The notes beneath the pieces are model-generated. The model did not search any database. It was given only the letters and a program-made list of their open reading frames with translations, and had not been told where the DNA came from. This document shows positions 53,977 to 64,000 of a stretch of DNA of 64,000 bases, piece after piece. The DNA is from Telopea speciosissima (lineage: Eukaryota > Streptophyta > Magnoliopsida > Proteales > Proteaceae), in the NCBI RefSeq assembly GCF_018873765.1, contig NC_057923.1, positions 27,437,913 to 27,501,912 of the forward strand. The letters run 5' to 3'. The translations under genes and the position numbers were made by a program. The stretch's first letter is position 1, and each line of letters begins with the position of its first letter.

Positions 53977-54546
53977 TATTCTTAACTAACCACCTATCCC
54001 AAATTGAGGTCTCCCTTAGAAAAATTAAAGAAAAATAAAGGATTAGAAAAAATTCACTAAAAACATGAGAGAATAAATAGACAGTTGGTGCATTGCCCTA
54101 AAAAATCAAAACAATGGTTCCAAAGCTGTAAGGTTGTCATATAGGTTGACAACAAGGAAACCCGTATAGTCTTCAAGAGCCACCTACGGGCGACTCCAAG
54201 TGGATTCTGATGTAGAATGGAGGACTAATATACGTTTCTATTTCCAAACCACTCACTATGTCGCTTTTCTATTATCAAAGTTGGTCGTCTCCAAAGATAA
54301 GTCACATGCCAATCCACCCAACCAAGTCAAGATGCAGCGTCATAGGTAACCAAATCCTATGAGGGACACCAAAAGAGGTTGGGTTTAAGCATAAGAAGGA
54401 CTTTAGATTGGGTTCACAGTCTTTGAAATAGAAGAGAAACAAGATGAGGTTTTTAAAAACTAATTTTTTTTTTTAGAAGAAAAAGTAAAATAAAATAAAG
54501 CACTTCGAATTATTTAAAAATCAAAAAAATAAAATGGACAATAATC

Positions 54547-54564
54547 TCCCCAGCAATGGCGCCA
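54547..54564 (-). other. Primer-binding region of element C2
   Basis: The minus strand reads TGGCGCCATTGCTGGGGA, six bases from the LTR end CAAACA; the TGGCGCC(G/A)TTGCCGGGGA type is common in plant gypsy elements and usually assigned to an Asp tRNA. Confidence 0.8.
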
Positions 54565-54570
54565 AAAACT

Positions 54571-56391
54571 TGTTTGCACAAAATAATAACCACAAACGTA
54601 CTTATCAATCGTAGCTACGGGTCGAACTCAAGGAGATATATGCCACCCTATTTTACTCACTTTAAAGTAATGCAAAGTGAACCAAATTAAAGTGTTAAAT
54701 TAAACTAATTAAACTAACAAAAATTAACGCGTCCTAACTCACAAGCATCTAACGAATTAAATTGACGTCCTAATACATATCCATCTAACCTATCAAACTA
54801 ACGCGGATTGGAAGGGATAAATTGCAGCCACACACCACAACCACATAAAAAAAACAAAAGAAGAAGAAGGAGAATGAGATAGAAGAAGAGAGAATGAGAT
54901 AGAAGAGACGGAGAACGAGATTAAGAGTTCAGAGAGTAAAAACCTGTAGTTGAAGAGCTTGAATACTTGAACAAACCTTGCATGGCTTCCTCTTCTAAAT
55001 GTCCAAATCTTGTCATCAACTTAGGAACTTAGACTAGAAAGCTTGAAACTAAACTAGAATTATTACAACCATATTGAAGACATAAAATTAAAGCATGAAT
55101 CAAAAGCATTACAACCATGGAATTGAAAGCATGAAATCAAACTAGAACTTAGAAAGCCAAAAACTAGAAGAAGAGAAGAAGAAATTTCACTAATTAATTG
55201 AACTAAAAATTGCATAAAAATTGAGCTAAAACGGAACTAGAACTAACTAAAAACTAACTAGTTACAACCTAAAGGGCAAGGGGTATTTATAGGGGGAAGA
55301 GGAGAAGAGGGAAGAGAGAAGAGGTAGGAGAAATATTCCCTAAGAGAAGAGAATATTCTCTTCTCCTTTCTTCTTTACATTACTTGAATCCCAAGAAAAA
55401 AGAGAAAAATAGAAACTAAGAAAGATAAAAATCCTAGCTACATAAACCTTCTATTTTTCAAATTTTTTTTCAAAAAGTAACTTTCTAATTCTAAACTTGT
55501 GCTTCTTTTTTTTTGTATGTGTCTTCTCCAAGCAATGAGATCAAGGCATCTTTGACTTTTCAACCTTCCATGGATGAGAGAATATTTTTCAAAAGAAATC
55601 TATCCAAAGTAGAATTCTAAAAATGTCCTTGAAAAGTTGGAGGAGAGAGAATGTGATGAGGATGATTAGGATTTCACTCACAATTAATGAAATGTCAAAT
55701 CTGTCCTTCAAAAAACGTGGAACATGGGATGCTTATATAGGCCTCACTGTTGTATTCCTTACGAAAAATCACCCAAAATAGACCCAAATTTCCTCCAATT
55801 TGAAGTTCGGGAGCCCAAGATATCTCAAGTTGAAGTTGGACTGCTCCAGAGCCTTCCAAATTAAATCTTTCGGCTAACAGAAAAGATAACTTCTGCGGAT
55901 TGCATTAAAGCCCCTTGAATCCGAACTTCCGCTTTACTTTTGTCCCAGGTCAATTTTCGATAATTACAAACAAACCCCTACAGACCATTTTCGCGCGTCG
56001 TTACGAAAACGACCGTAACTTCTTCATTTCAACTCAGAATTAAGTGTTGTTTGAACCGTTGCGAAGATGACTCAATGGACTACGCATCCATACTATTAAT
56101 ACCTCAAAATTATGCTAAGGGTCCTATCGTAATTACATTCAAATTTGACTAATTGGCGTGATTCTTTCAGTGCTCAATCCAAACTTGATTTTCTCGACTC
56201 CTGGGCGCTTCCGGCTACTGCCAAACACCACTAAATAGCTTAAAAAATGGATCCTTAGCATCATTTGCTCTATTTTCATAAAAATTTATCTAAAACTTGA
56301 AAACACAAACAAAAACCTCGAGTAGTTCCGTTCCAAGTATAAAAATGCATGCTTTGTAGCCCTAAGATTTCACACATAAATGTGCTCATCA
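54571..56391 (-). repeat. 5' LTR of element C2, 1821 bp
   Basis: On the minus strand it starts TGATGAGCACATTTATGTG and ends TGTGCAAACA. TATA boxes (minus strand) lie near 55729-55738 (CTATATAAGC) and 55281-55290. It is followed on the plus strand by GTCAT (56392-56396), the target copy within the LTR of element F. Confidence 0.92.
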
Positions 56392-57250
56392 GTCATGTAA
56401 TGGGTTAGTTAGTAAATATTATTAGTAGTGATAAGGTGTTAATTTACCTTGAAGGAACCTATTATTTAGTAGAAGGAATGAATAGATTGACAGATTATTA
56501 TCCCCTAAAGTATCTCTTAAGAGTTATTTTGAGAAGAGGATTGACAACCTCCCAATTGTGCGAGGACATCCGGTGGCTTCGTTCGTAAAGCCCCAAATTT
56601 ATCTCTGTCTTCCTCTCTTTCTCTCCTATTATTTCTTTATTATTTTATTTTATCTTCAGATTATCTTGCACGTATCAAATGGCATCAGAGCCAGGCGCAG
56701 CAGAGGAAATCAACCTTCCCGGGTCTATACGGGCATATCCTCCCCTGTTTAACAACAAAAGTAAGGTGATTTTCCAACCTTGCAAGATGAAGAAGAGGCT
56801 CTCCATCGAAAATCGCAAATTGTGTTGGATCATCCTTGGAAATTACTTTATCAAGATATGGGATCGTGGACTCATCTTTTTTATTTTTTTAATTTCATTT
56901 CCCTTGAGGACAAGGGAAATTTTAAGGAGGGTGGAATGTTACGTGTCGATCATGTAATGGGTTAGTTAGTGTAATTGTTAGTTAGTAAATATTATTAGTA
57001 GTGATAAGGTGTTAATTTAACTTGAAGTAACCTATTAATTAGTAGAAGGAATGAATAGATGGACATATTATTATCCCCTAAAGTATCTCTTAAGAGTTAT
57101 TTTGAGAAGAGGATTGGCAGCCTCCCAATTGTGCCAGGACGTTCGGTGGATTCGTTCGTAAAGCCCCAAATTTATCTCTGTCTTCCTCTCTTTCTCTCCT
57201 ATTATTTCTTTTTTATTTTATTTTATCTTCAGATTATCTTGCACGTATCA
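56392..57250 (+). mobile_element. Element F: TRIM-like miniature LTR element
   Basis: The left LTR remnant is 56392-56677 and the right LTR 56937-57250 (314 bp, TGTTACGTGTCG to GCACGTATCA). Between them is only 259 bp with a Met-tRNA primer site TGGCATCAGAGCC (56680-56692) and a polypurine tract (TTTTAAGGAGGGTGGAA, 56920-56936). The first 12-17 bp of the left LTR are missing because C2 inserted there. The inner 3' end reads FISLEDKGNFKEGG, the C-terminal end of a gypsy integrase (..LEDK..GG), so F derives from a chromovirus. Confidence 0.87.
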
Positions 57251-58328
57251 GTTACCTATCTTCTGAAATATACCAGAGAATGGGTATCTTATCAACATGC
57301 TTCAGAGCACGCTCAGAAATCTGCCGAGTTCATTAGTTGCTGATCTCGTTTGAATCCAGATTTCAAGAAGTTTAAGAGTTGTCTTACTATATAATCAACC
57401 CCCAATTATCAGGGCGGTAAGCCTGAATCTGAGTTTAATTTCTACTTCATTGTTCAACCGGGTGCTCTGTTTTCAGAGTTATTTCATCACCTATTGTTTG
57501 ATCTATAAAACCCAAACCCCTCTTTTGTTTTCCCTGAAACTTTGTGGAGTTAAAGGACACCCTCTGACCTAAACTCGACCTGAGTTTGGAGTCCTTTGGT
57601 CTTGTTATTTGACTGCTAAAATCACTCTAAACCTGCAAATTTGGGATTTCAGAATTTGTTTCCCTAATTATTTCATATCTAGCTTACCTAGATTCATACT
57701 CAATCCAAATTTGAGGGGAATCCATTGGCTTGATTGGATTTAATTTCAGTTTCACTATTTCTGGGATCTCTGCTCATAAGATAATGGTTTTCCAAATTAC
57801 TCCCAAACCGCGGATCATTCCCATCTTTTGAGGGGGTTCTTATCCTTCCTATTAACTATTGTTTCCTAGAGTTTGGTATTATTCCAAGAGGTTTGAGTCT
57901 TCAATCAAGTTTGAGTAGGGTTTTGACTTGGAATCCTATCCGGGAGTGTTTTAGAGTTGTTCCTACCTAACTGTCCCCCCCCAACCGCAGTACAGATCCC
58001 CTATTTCTTCTTCTTTACTAGATCCAGATCTGGGTTTTTGAATCCGAGCTTCAAGGTTCGCCAACAGGGTTTCTTCACAAAGTGGAAGAAGAGGAAGAGA
58101 CTTACAAAGCTTAGGGTTTTAAGATTTGAAAATGGGACGATGGGATCCAAGTCTTTTGTTTTGTTTTAGTTGTAGACTGGTTTGGTTTGGTAAACCCTGA
58201 CCGATCTGATAGACTTAAACCACTTTAACTCAAAGTTTGTAAAAGTTTTATAAAGTTACCGGATTTTACACTTTACATGTGTCCCACTCATGAGCCAGGC
58301 CGGGAGATGGCCGCCCCATAGATCGTAG
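57251..58328. other. Stretch without recognised gene
   Basis: No repeats or coding motifs found; C8 run near 57975. May hold old 5' flanking DNA of the FAD gene. Confidence 0.4.
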
Positions 58329-58521
58329 AAGATCTGAATCCATTTTGTTTTGCTCATGTACTCTGTCCTAGCATATGTCATGAGTCATGACTCATGTGTC
58401 TATGAGACACCTCTGAGGTCCAAAGGGCATTTCATGAATAGATGTAATGCCCTTTCTTGACCCTTGCATTTCCACTCCCTTCCATGGCAAAGCATGAAAG
58501 GTGATGTACAAGAAGAAGAAC
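58329..58521. repeat. Duplicated 5' flank of the FAD gene, copy 2 (SINE-free)
   Basis: Matches 49431-49902. It contains CATGAGTCATGACTCATG at 58379-58396, a strong palindrome, and the SINE empty site AAAGGG at 58422-58427. It lies 160-350 bp upstream of the FAD gene ATG. Confidence 0.88.
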
Positions 58522-58678
58522 GAGCCACTCTCTCACATTGACTTTACTCAAGTCATGACATCTCCCCTACAACTTTTCTATTTTTCTTCTACAATCTGGA
58601 CTTCTGGAGAGAGAGACCTTTCATCTAACACCCTTCCCCTGAAACCAAGAAAAGCCAATCTCATACAAAATTTTTTAG

Positions 58679-59346
58679 ATGGAAGGAGGAGAGAACAATA
58701 AGACAAGGAAGCCTAAAGCAGTGGTGGTAGGTGGCAGCATAGCAGGGTTATCCTGCGCACATGCGCTCATTGCCGCCGGTTGGGACGCCGTTATCCTTGA
58801 GAAATCTACCGGACCACCTTCAGGCAGCCTTACCGGAGCTGGGCTTGGCCTGGACCCTCTTGCTCGCCATTTCATCCAATTATGGCTCGATCAACCCCAA
58901 CTCTTCCACCACTCTACCCTTCCCCTTTCCGTCGATCAGGTTCGCTACTCTTTTCTCTTCTCCTACAACATCAAGTTTTGAATTTCAATTTCAAAAATAA
59001 TGAATGGGTTTTGCTTAATTCCCCCCCGCCCTTTTGATTAGAACAAAGCAACCGATAGTCAGAAGAAGATCAACTGGACATTGAGCAGAGATGATAATTT
59101 CAATTTCAGGGCTGCCCATTGGGTTCATCTTCATGGCCTTCTTTACAGAGCTCTACCATCCCATGTGGTTCTATGGGGCCACTACTTCCTCTCTTTCTCC
59201 ATTTCAGATGACAAGACCTTTGTTAAGGTTACAGCTAAGGTTCTTCATACTGAGGAGACCACAGAGATTGTTGCCGATTTACTCATTGCAGCAGATGGCT
59301 CCCTGTCTAAGATTCGTCAGACTTTCTTACCTAACGTTAAATTGAG
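58679..59346 (+). CDS. FAD-dependent oxidoreductase, first two exons
   Basis: Exon 1 is 58679-58939 (87 codons); intron 58940-59041 has a GT donor and a TTAG acceptor; exon 2 is 59042-59346, followed by a GT donor at 59347. The N-terminus has the Rossmann FAD fold: AVVVGGSIAGLSCAHAL (GxGxxG variant GGSIAG) ending VILEKS, the Glu that binds the ribose. Exon 2 has RAAHWVHLHGLLYRALP, then LLIAADGSLSKIRQTFLP, the second flavin site (ADGxxSxxR). It resembles a conserved plant family of salicylate-hydroxylase-like monooxygenases (FAD/NAD(P)-binding oxidoreductase family). Later exons with the catalytic C-terminus are not in the window; a copia element starts 243 bp into intron 2. No break is seen in the present exons, so it may still be expressed. 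Confidence 0.85.
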
Positions 59347-59589
59347 GTTTATGAATCAAAATCTCTCCTTTTTAGCCTGAATTTTTGTTTTCTGCGGGTC
59401 AGTCTTTCTAGTATTTTTGTTGGTGGTTGGTTTCTACTGCTTTGCCAGAATGAATAATTCATGGTTGATAGATTTTTTCTATGTTCACGATTTCATTCCA
59501 TAAGCAAATATATGCCAATCTGATGTGCTTTTGTTGTAAATATAAGGCTTTTGATGTAAATATGGTTTGGTAGATATGGATGTGGAGTA

Positions 59590-59950
59590 TGTTGGGTTTT
59601 TGGGTTTTATTAATATATGCTATCTTTATTGGGCCCATATGGTAAATAATAATTCACTCTAGGTTAAGTCAGTGGTATTACTGATCTAACACATTGTGGG
59701 AGTGTGATTAGGGTCAAGGAGAATATTATATATTCAACCCTAAGATCCCCACAGCCGTCACTTGTTATTTTAGAATTCCTACTCACGGGAGAGCAAAAGT
59801 GAAAGGCTGTGGAAGGCTAAAGGGAAGAAGAAAAGCTTGGGGATCGACTTCAGTTATCAACCAAAAGGGTATGTCTTGTTCTTTATTATTGATGCATTCC
59901 AAATCTATATGGGCATGTGAATGAGTGATTGGGGTTTCCAAATCCCTTCA
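59590..59950 (+). repeat. 5' LTR of copia element E, 361 bp
   Basis: Starts TGTTGGGTTTTTGGG and ends AAATCCCTTCA, two bases before the primer site. A TATA-like TATTATATATTC is at 59724-59735. Confidence 0.85.
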
Positions 59951-59952
59951 AG

Positions 59953-59965
59953 TGGCATCAGAGCC
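59953..59965 (+). other. Primer-binding site of element E
   Basis: TGGCATCAGAGCC, one mismatch from the initiator Met tRNA complement. Confidence 0.85.
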
Positions 59966-60229
59966 AACCCATATGGATCTGGAATCCATGTTTATGAATG
60001 AAACAGATTTTTTGAAAATTTTTGGGTTTTGGATCGACCTTGTACGATCACTACCGGTGGTGTACAACCACCAAATTTTAAAAATTTTTATATGATATGG
60101 AAGAGGAGGTCGAGGCGGTCACGGCCATGTAAGCTGTTTTGCCGGAATTGTCTCCACACGTCACCGGAAAAAGCATGTGCATCTCACGCGCCAACAACGT
60201 TTAACAAAAAAAAAAAAAGAGGTTTTGTG

Positions 60230-60610
60230 GCGGCGGGCGATTCATCGCCGGGTCGACTCGGTAGGGTTTCCGAGTCAACCCGGTGAGATGGCGGGTCATG
60301 ACTCAGTCAGCCTAGGCCCAACCCAGGTGGGCCAGACCGAGCCCGACCCAAGTGGGGCTAGACCAGGTGCGACTCAGATGGGCTAAACCGAACCCAACCC
60401 AGATGGGCCAGCTCAAACCCGATCCAAGTGGGCCGACCCGGACCTGACCCGAGTAATACGGGTTGACCCAGATACGAGACCCAAACCCGGTTGGCCGGGT
60501 CAATCCGACCCGGAGTTTTGACCCAAAAATCTGACCCGGGTTGATCAGACCGGACTGGTTCAACCCATTTTAGACCGGTTCAAACCGTTCGGTTTAACTG
60601 GGTTTGACCA
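60230..60610. repeat. GC-rich degenerate repeats in the leader of element E
   Basis: Many short units of GGGCCAGACC / CCCGACCCAAGTGGG / GGGTTGACCC over nearly 400 bp, strongly GC-rich compared with the flanks. Non-coding 5' leader of the copia element. Confidence 0.75.
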
Positions 60611-61339
60611 GCCGCGTGAGAGTGCATGGGAAGGAGTTTGATGTCAGGGTTTTTTTCGTTGTGCCTGTTTTTTTGAGACCTACACGCTGGTATGCCTCAC
60701 TTGCTCCAAATATTGCTTCTGGGACCCACAGTGAGCTTTTTAGTTTGTTTTACAATTCTTGAAACATGTGTTCCTGCATTCCTTATTTCCTACTGTTTAT
60801 AGACAAACATATGCAATATTTTGACATGAAGCAATGCAGAACAGTAGTAGTCTTTTATGGAATTGTTGTATGCGATAAGATTCATGTATTAAATTGTTTG
60901 AATTTATAAACAAACATAACATTGCTGTATCATGAGTGATTGGGTATTCTAATAAAGTCAGATGGAATCCACCAAAGTGGTAAAATCTAATTTTATTATA
61001 ATACTCAATAACTTAAAGTTCATTCTTATAGCAGCAAAGAATGGTGATGCTCACCCAAAGGTAGCATCATCTAAGACCAAAGTAATAGACACACACATAT
61101 AGGGAGAGACTGACCTAAGAATAATTGTTTATTCAAAGGTGATAATTTTGTCAAAGGTTAGTGTTGTCCCGCAATAATTGCAAAGTATTGAGTGGATCAG
61201 TGCATTTCAAGACCCAAAGGTTAGGGATGTAGATTTGGTTGACACTCTCGGTTATGTGCTGGTACATTAGTTTATACAACCAGCATAAGTTTGTGGTATT
61301 GAAATATCCGGTATTTTATATTTTACTTTTCTATGATAG

Positions 61340-62220
61340 ATGTGTGATTCTATGATATCCTTATGGCAGATGTCTCTAGGTCATGGTTTATTGGACATTC
61401 CCAAGCTTTCTGGTGAAAATTATAGAAGTTGGAATGAGGATTTGGAGGTCTATCTTTGCCTTAGGGACCTAGATCTTTGTCTGAGAGAACCCAAGCCTAC
61501 AGATCTCACCCCAGCCAGTACTCAGGTTAAGAAGACTGAACATGAGAAGTGGGAAACTGCAAATAGGAAATGCATAAAGGTTATAAAGCATGTTATCCCT
61601 GAGACAATGAAAGATAGCATCACCATGAAGGCAATTGCAACCGAGTACTTGGAGGCTATTAGAGTAAAATTTGAATCTTCCAAGAAGGCTCAGTCAGGTG
61701 ACTTGATGAGCAAGCTGACCACTGCCAAATTTGATGGAAATGGCAGTACCAGGGATCATCTTTTGGGACTTGTTGCCTGAGGAAACAAGATTAGGGAGCT
61801 AAAAATTAACTTTGATGACGACTTTCTAGTGACCATTGCACTCAATTTGCTCCCAGGGCAGTATAAGCACCTTCATGGCACCTACAATGCCTTGAAGGAT
61901 AAATGGAGTATGGATGAGTTGATCACCATAGTTGGGCAGGAAGAGGCAAGAATGAACAGGTACTAGATTGAAAGTGCCAATCTCACACAGGGCAAGGGGT
62001 CCTCATCTGGAGGACCTCACAGGAATCACAGAAGGTTTTCTAAGAAAGGCAGATTTACACCCTATCGGACTGGGCAGGGCAATAGAGGGCAACAGGGCAA
62101 TAGAAACAACACAGGGCAGAAAGATTCAAACGGTGTTGAGTGTTTCTGGTATAAGAGGAAGGGGCACATGAAGAAAGACTGCTTCAAGAGGAAGGCCTAT
62201 CTTGATAAGAAAAAGAACAC
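61340..62220 (+). pseudogene. gag of copia element E
   Basis: A likely start is near 61340-61365. Reads LLDIPKLSGENYRSWNEDLE, YLCLRDLDLCLREPKP, MSKLTTAKFDGNGSTRDHL, then, after a TGA near 61779, INFDDDFLVTIALNLLPGQY. A zinc knuckle ECFWYKRKGHMKKDC near 62138-62182 has its second Cys as Tyr. A further TAG near 61963. Capsid protein of the particle; this copy is broken. Confidence 0.85.
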
Positions 62221-62800
62221 TGGTAAAGACACATCCTTGGTCTGCTATGAATCTTCACTTATAGATGCACCAGTAGATTCTTGGTGGTTGGATTCTGGAT
62301 CATCCATTCATGTGACTCATTCCTTACAGGGGTTCACAAGCAGGAGGGTACCAAGCAAGAGTGAGGTGATGGTGTTTGTCGGGAATGGAGCGAAAGTGGA
62401 ACTGAAAGCCATAGGAACTGTTAGATTATCTTTAAAATTAGACAGTACAGATAATTTTATTGATTTAAAGGATGTAGTTTTTATTCCCTCCATGAGGAAG
62501 AATTTGATTTCAGTTTCTAGATTAATTTCAGATGGATATTTTGTTGTTTTCAATAAAGTTGGCTTCACTCTACTTTTGAATTTTGTGGTTGTTGGTTCTG
62601 GCTATTGTTTTGATGGTTTGTATAGACTGAATTGTGTCTCATCTTGGGTTATGAACGTTGGCACTAAACGCCAACTAGTGGATGAGAAGTCTCCTGTACT
62701 CTGGCACAGAAGGTTGGGCCATATCTCTAGAAAGAGAATGGATAGGTTGATCAAGGAGAAGATACTTGATGAGATGGATTTCCAGGGCCTGAAATATGTA
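62221..62800 (+). pseudogene. Protease and GAG-pre-integrase domain of element E
   Basis: WWLDSGSSIHVTH holds the catalytic DSG; VVFIPSMRKNLISVSRLISD and LWHRRLGHISRKRMDRL are the usual copia blocks before integrase. A one-base shift near 62790 breaks the frame (reading continues as GPEICIDYIKGK). Confidence 0.88.
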
Positions 62801-63621
62801 TTGACTATATAAAGGGGAAGATGACTTCTTCTATCAAGAAGGATGCGTTTCGTCACAGTGAGGCCCTAAATCTCATCCACACTGACATATGCAGACCTTT
62901 CCCAACTCATGCACTTGGAGGCCAGCGTTACTTTATTACTTTCATAGATGACTGGTCCCAATACGGTTACATTTTCTTGCTTATTTAGAAAGCAAATGCG
63001 TTGAACACTTTTATGATCTTCAAGGCTGAAGTGGAACTCTTCCATAGTAGAAAGATTTAGTCTATCAGGTCTGATAGGGGTAGAGAATATTATGGAAGAG
63101 CCGGTGATACAGGACAGCTGCTTGGACCCTTTGCCAACTATCTACAGGAGCAGGGGATAGTTCCACAGTACTCCATGCCAGGCACACCACAACAAAATGG
63201 TGTAGCAGAGAGGAGGAATCGTACTCTAAAAGACATGGTGCGAACCATGGTCAGTAACACCAGTCTTCCAGAGTCTTTATGGGGAGAAGCACTCAACATT
63301 GTAGCCTACATTCTCAACAGAGTGCCAAGTAAGTTAGTAAGCAAGACTCCCTATGAATTTTGGACAGGTAAGAAGCCTATCCTTAGGCATCTTCTAGTCT
63401 GGGGTTGCCCTGCCAAGGCCAGACTCTTTGATCCTCAACAGAAAGTCTGGGACCCAAAAACTGTGAGCTGTCATTTTGTGGGGTACCCAGAAAGGTCTAA
63501 GGGCTACAGATTCTATTGCCCAGGTGCAGGGAATAGAATAGTAGAGATCACCTATGCCAAGTTTCTTGAGTTAGAAGGTGATCACTCTGTGCCCCGAAAC
63601 TTGAGGTTTGATGAAGGATAG
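62801..63621 (+). pseudogene. Integrase of copia element E
   Basis: HSEALNLIHTDICRPF gives the first Asp, SDRGREYYG the second and [18 protein letters not shown] the Glu of the D,D35E triad; [20 protein letters not shown] and [14 protein letters not shown] are typical copia integrase blocks. Stops (TAG) near 62986 and 63058, and at 63619-63621 at the end. Confidence 0.9.
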
Positions 63622-64000
63622 ATTGGAACATCTAGTGTGGCACCGGAGTCTAGCAGGCCCTTATTGATTGTAGACGATGATTCTCACATGGATGTTGATG
63701 TGGATGTGGCTACAGATCCTATTGTCCCTGCCAGTGTAGTTGTGGATGCTCCACTCCCTGAGTTCGATGATCCGATACCAGCCGACACGGTTACTACTAC
63801 GGACCCTGAGCCTTTGAGGAGATCTGCCAGGACACATAGGTCTACCATTCACTCAGATTATGTCACATATTTGAATGAGTGTGAGTTTGACATCAGTAAG
63901 GAGGAGGATCCTGTTACTTTTCTGTCGGCAATCAATAGCAGAGAGTCTGACAAATGAGTGAAAGCTATGAAGGAAGAGTTACAATCCATGCACAACAATG
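63622..64000 (+). pseudogene. Linker and RT start of copia element E, cut by the window edge
   Basis: An Asp/Val/Pro-rich linker, then PLRRSARTHRSTIHSDYVTY, the conserved pre-RT segment (R-S-x-R-x-R), and KAMKEELQSMHNN at the very end. TGA at 63955-63957 where Trp is expected. Confidence 0.85.

Larger units (their letters stand above)
49903..56391 (-). mobile_element. Element C2: non-autonomous LTR retrotransposon with gag-like gene only
   Basis: LTRs at 49903-51319 (3' LTR on the minus strand, missing about 380 bp of its outer end) and 54571-56391 (5' LTR, 1821 bp). The internal region is 3251 bp. The primer site is next to the 5' LTR and a polypurine tract, CAAGTGTGGGGGAATC on the minus strand (51320-51335), next to the 3' LTR. 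No protease, RT or integrase. It fits the TR-GAG / large-derivative class. Same family as C1. Confidence 0.9.
59590..64000 (+). mobile_element. Element E: Ty1/copia retrotransposon in intron 2 of the FAD gene, 3' end outside window
   Basis: The 5' LTR is followed by a Met-tRNA primer site, a 1.4-kb leader, gag, PR, integrase, the linker and the start of RT (VKAMKEELQSMHNN) at the window edge. Order PR-IN-RT is diagnostic for copia. Stops and frameshifts show it is dead. The predicted left target copy is GAGTA (59585-59589). Confidence 0.92.

Noticed and set aside
57251-58169. Possible exon of a host gene (short frames with TRSRSGFLNPSFKVRQQGFF)
   Set aside because: No recognisable domain, no consistent splice sites, frames end quickly.

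Overview
The window is nuclear DNA of a flowering plant. It has plant LTR retrotransposon lineages, an Au-type SINE, hAT and Mutator-like elements, GT-AG introns and two plant-type single-copy genes. I cannot name the species. About four fifths of the window is transposon sequence, and nearly every element is broken by stop codons and frameshifts. Only one host gene is complete (28673-29659, +, a caffeoylshikimate esterase / monoacylglycerol lipase type hydrolase). A second is partial (58679-59346, +, first two exons of an FAD-dependent oxidoreductase).

Region 1-27066 is a nested stack. Element D (Tat-like Ty3/gypsy; visible part 23438-27066) appears to be split by element A (Tekay/Del-like Ty3/gypsy, left end outside the window, right end 23437). 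A is split inside its integrase by element B (16.4 kb, minus strand, 3936-20342, near-perfect 5-bp target duplication). B's left LTR is split by a solo LTR, C1 (4146-5929, perfect ATAAT duplication). B has 3.3-kb LTRs, an initiator-Met tRNA primer site, gag-PR-RT-RH-IN-chromodomain, and an antisense extra gene (15353-16726). D also carries an antisense, spliced, TATA-bearing gene. A and B share a putative intron at the same codon between gag and protease.

Region 27067-35344 is the gene-bearing part: microsatellites, a SINE with a 14-bp target duplication, the esterase gene, an Au SINE relic, a foldback cluster, and a Mutator-like element with a 10-bp target duplication that hosts a Tat-like solo LTR and a shrunken chromovirus (G).

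Region 35345-45440 is a mosaic of decayed copia elements (H1, H2, I) with an insertion (41409-45285) that itself holds a 2.5-kb Tekay-type LTR (K). Region 45717-49902 holds a 921-bp non-autonomous hAT element, a foldback MITE, a minisatellite, a micro-insertion and a SINE whose empty site survives in a duplicated copy at 58422.

Region 49903-57250 is a non-autonomous LTR element (C2, same family as C1) with one long gag-like frame and no polymerase, inserted in a TRIM-like element (F). Region 58329-64000 is the FAD gene start, with a Ty1/copia element (E) sitting in its second intron and running off the window end.
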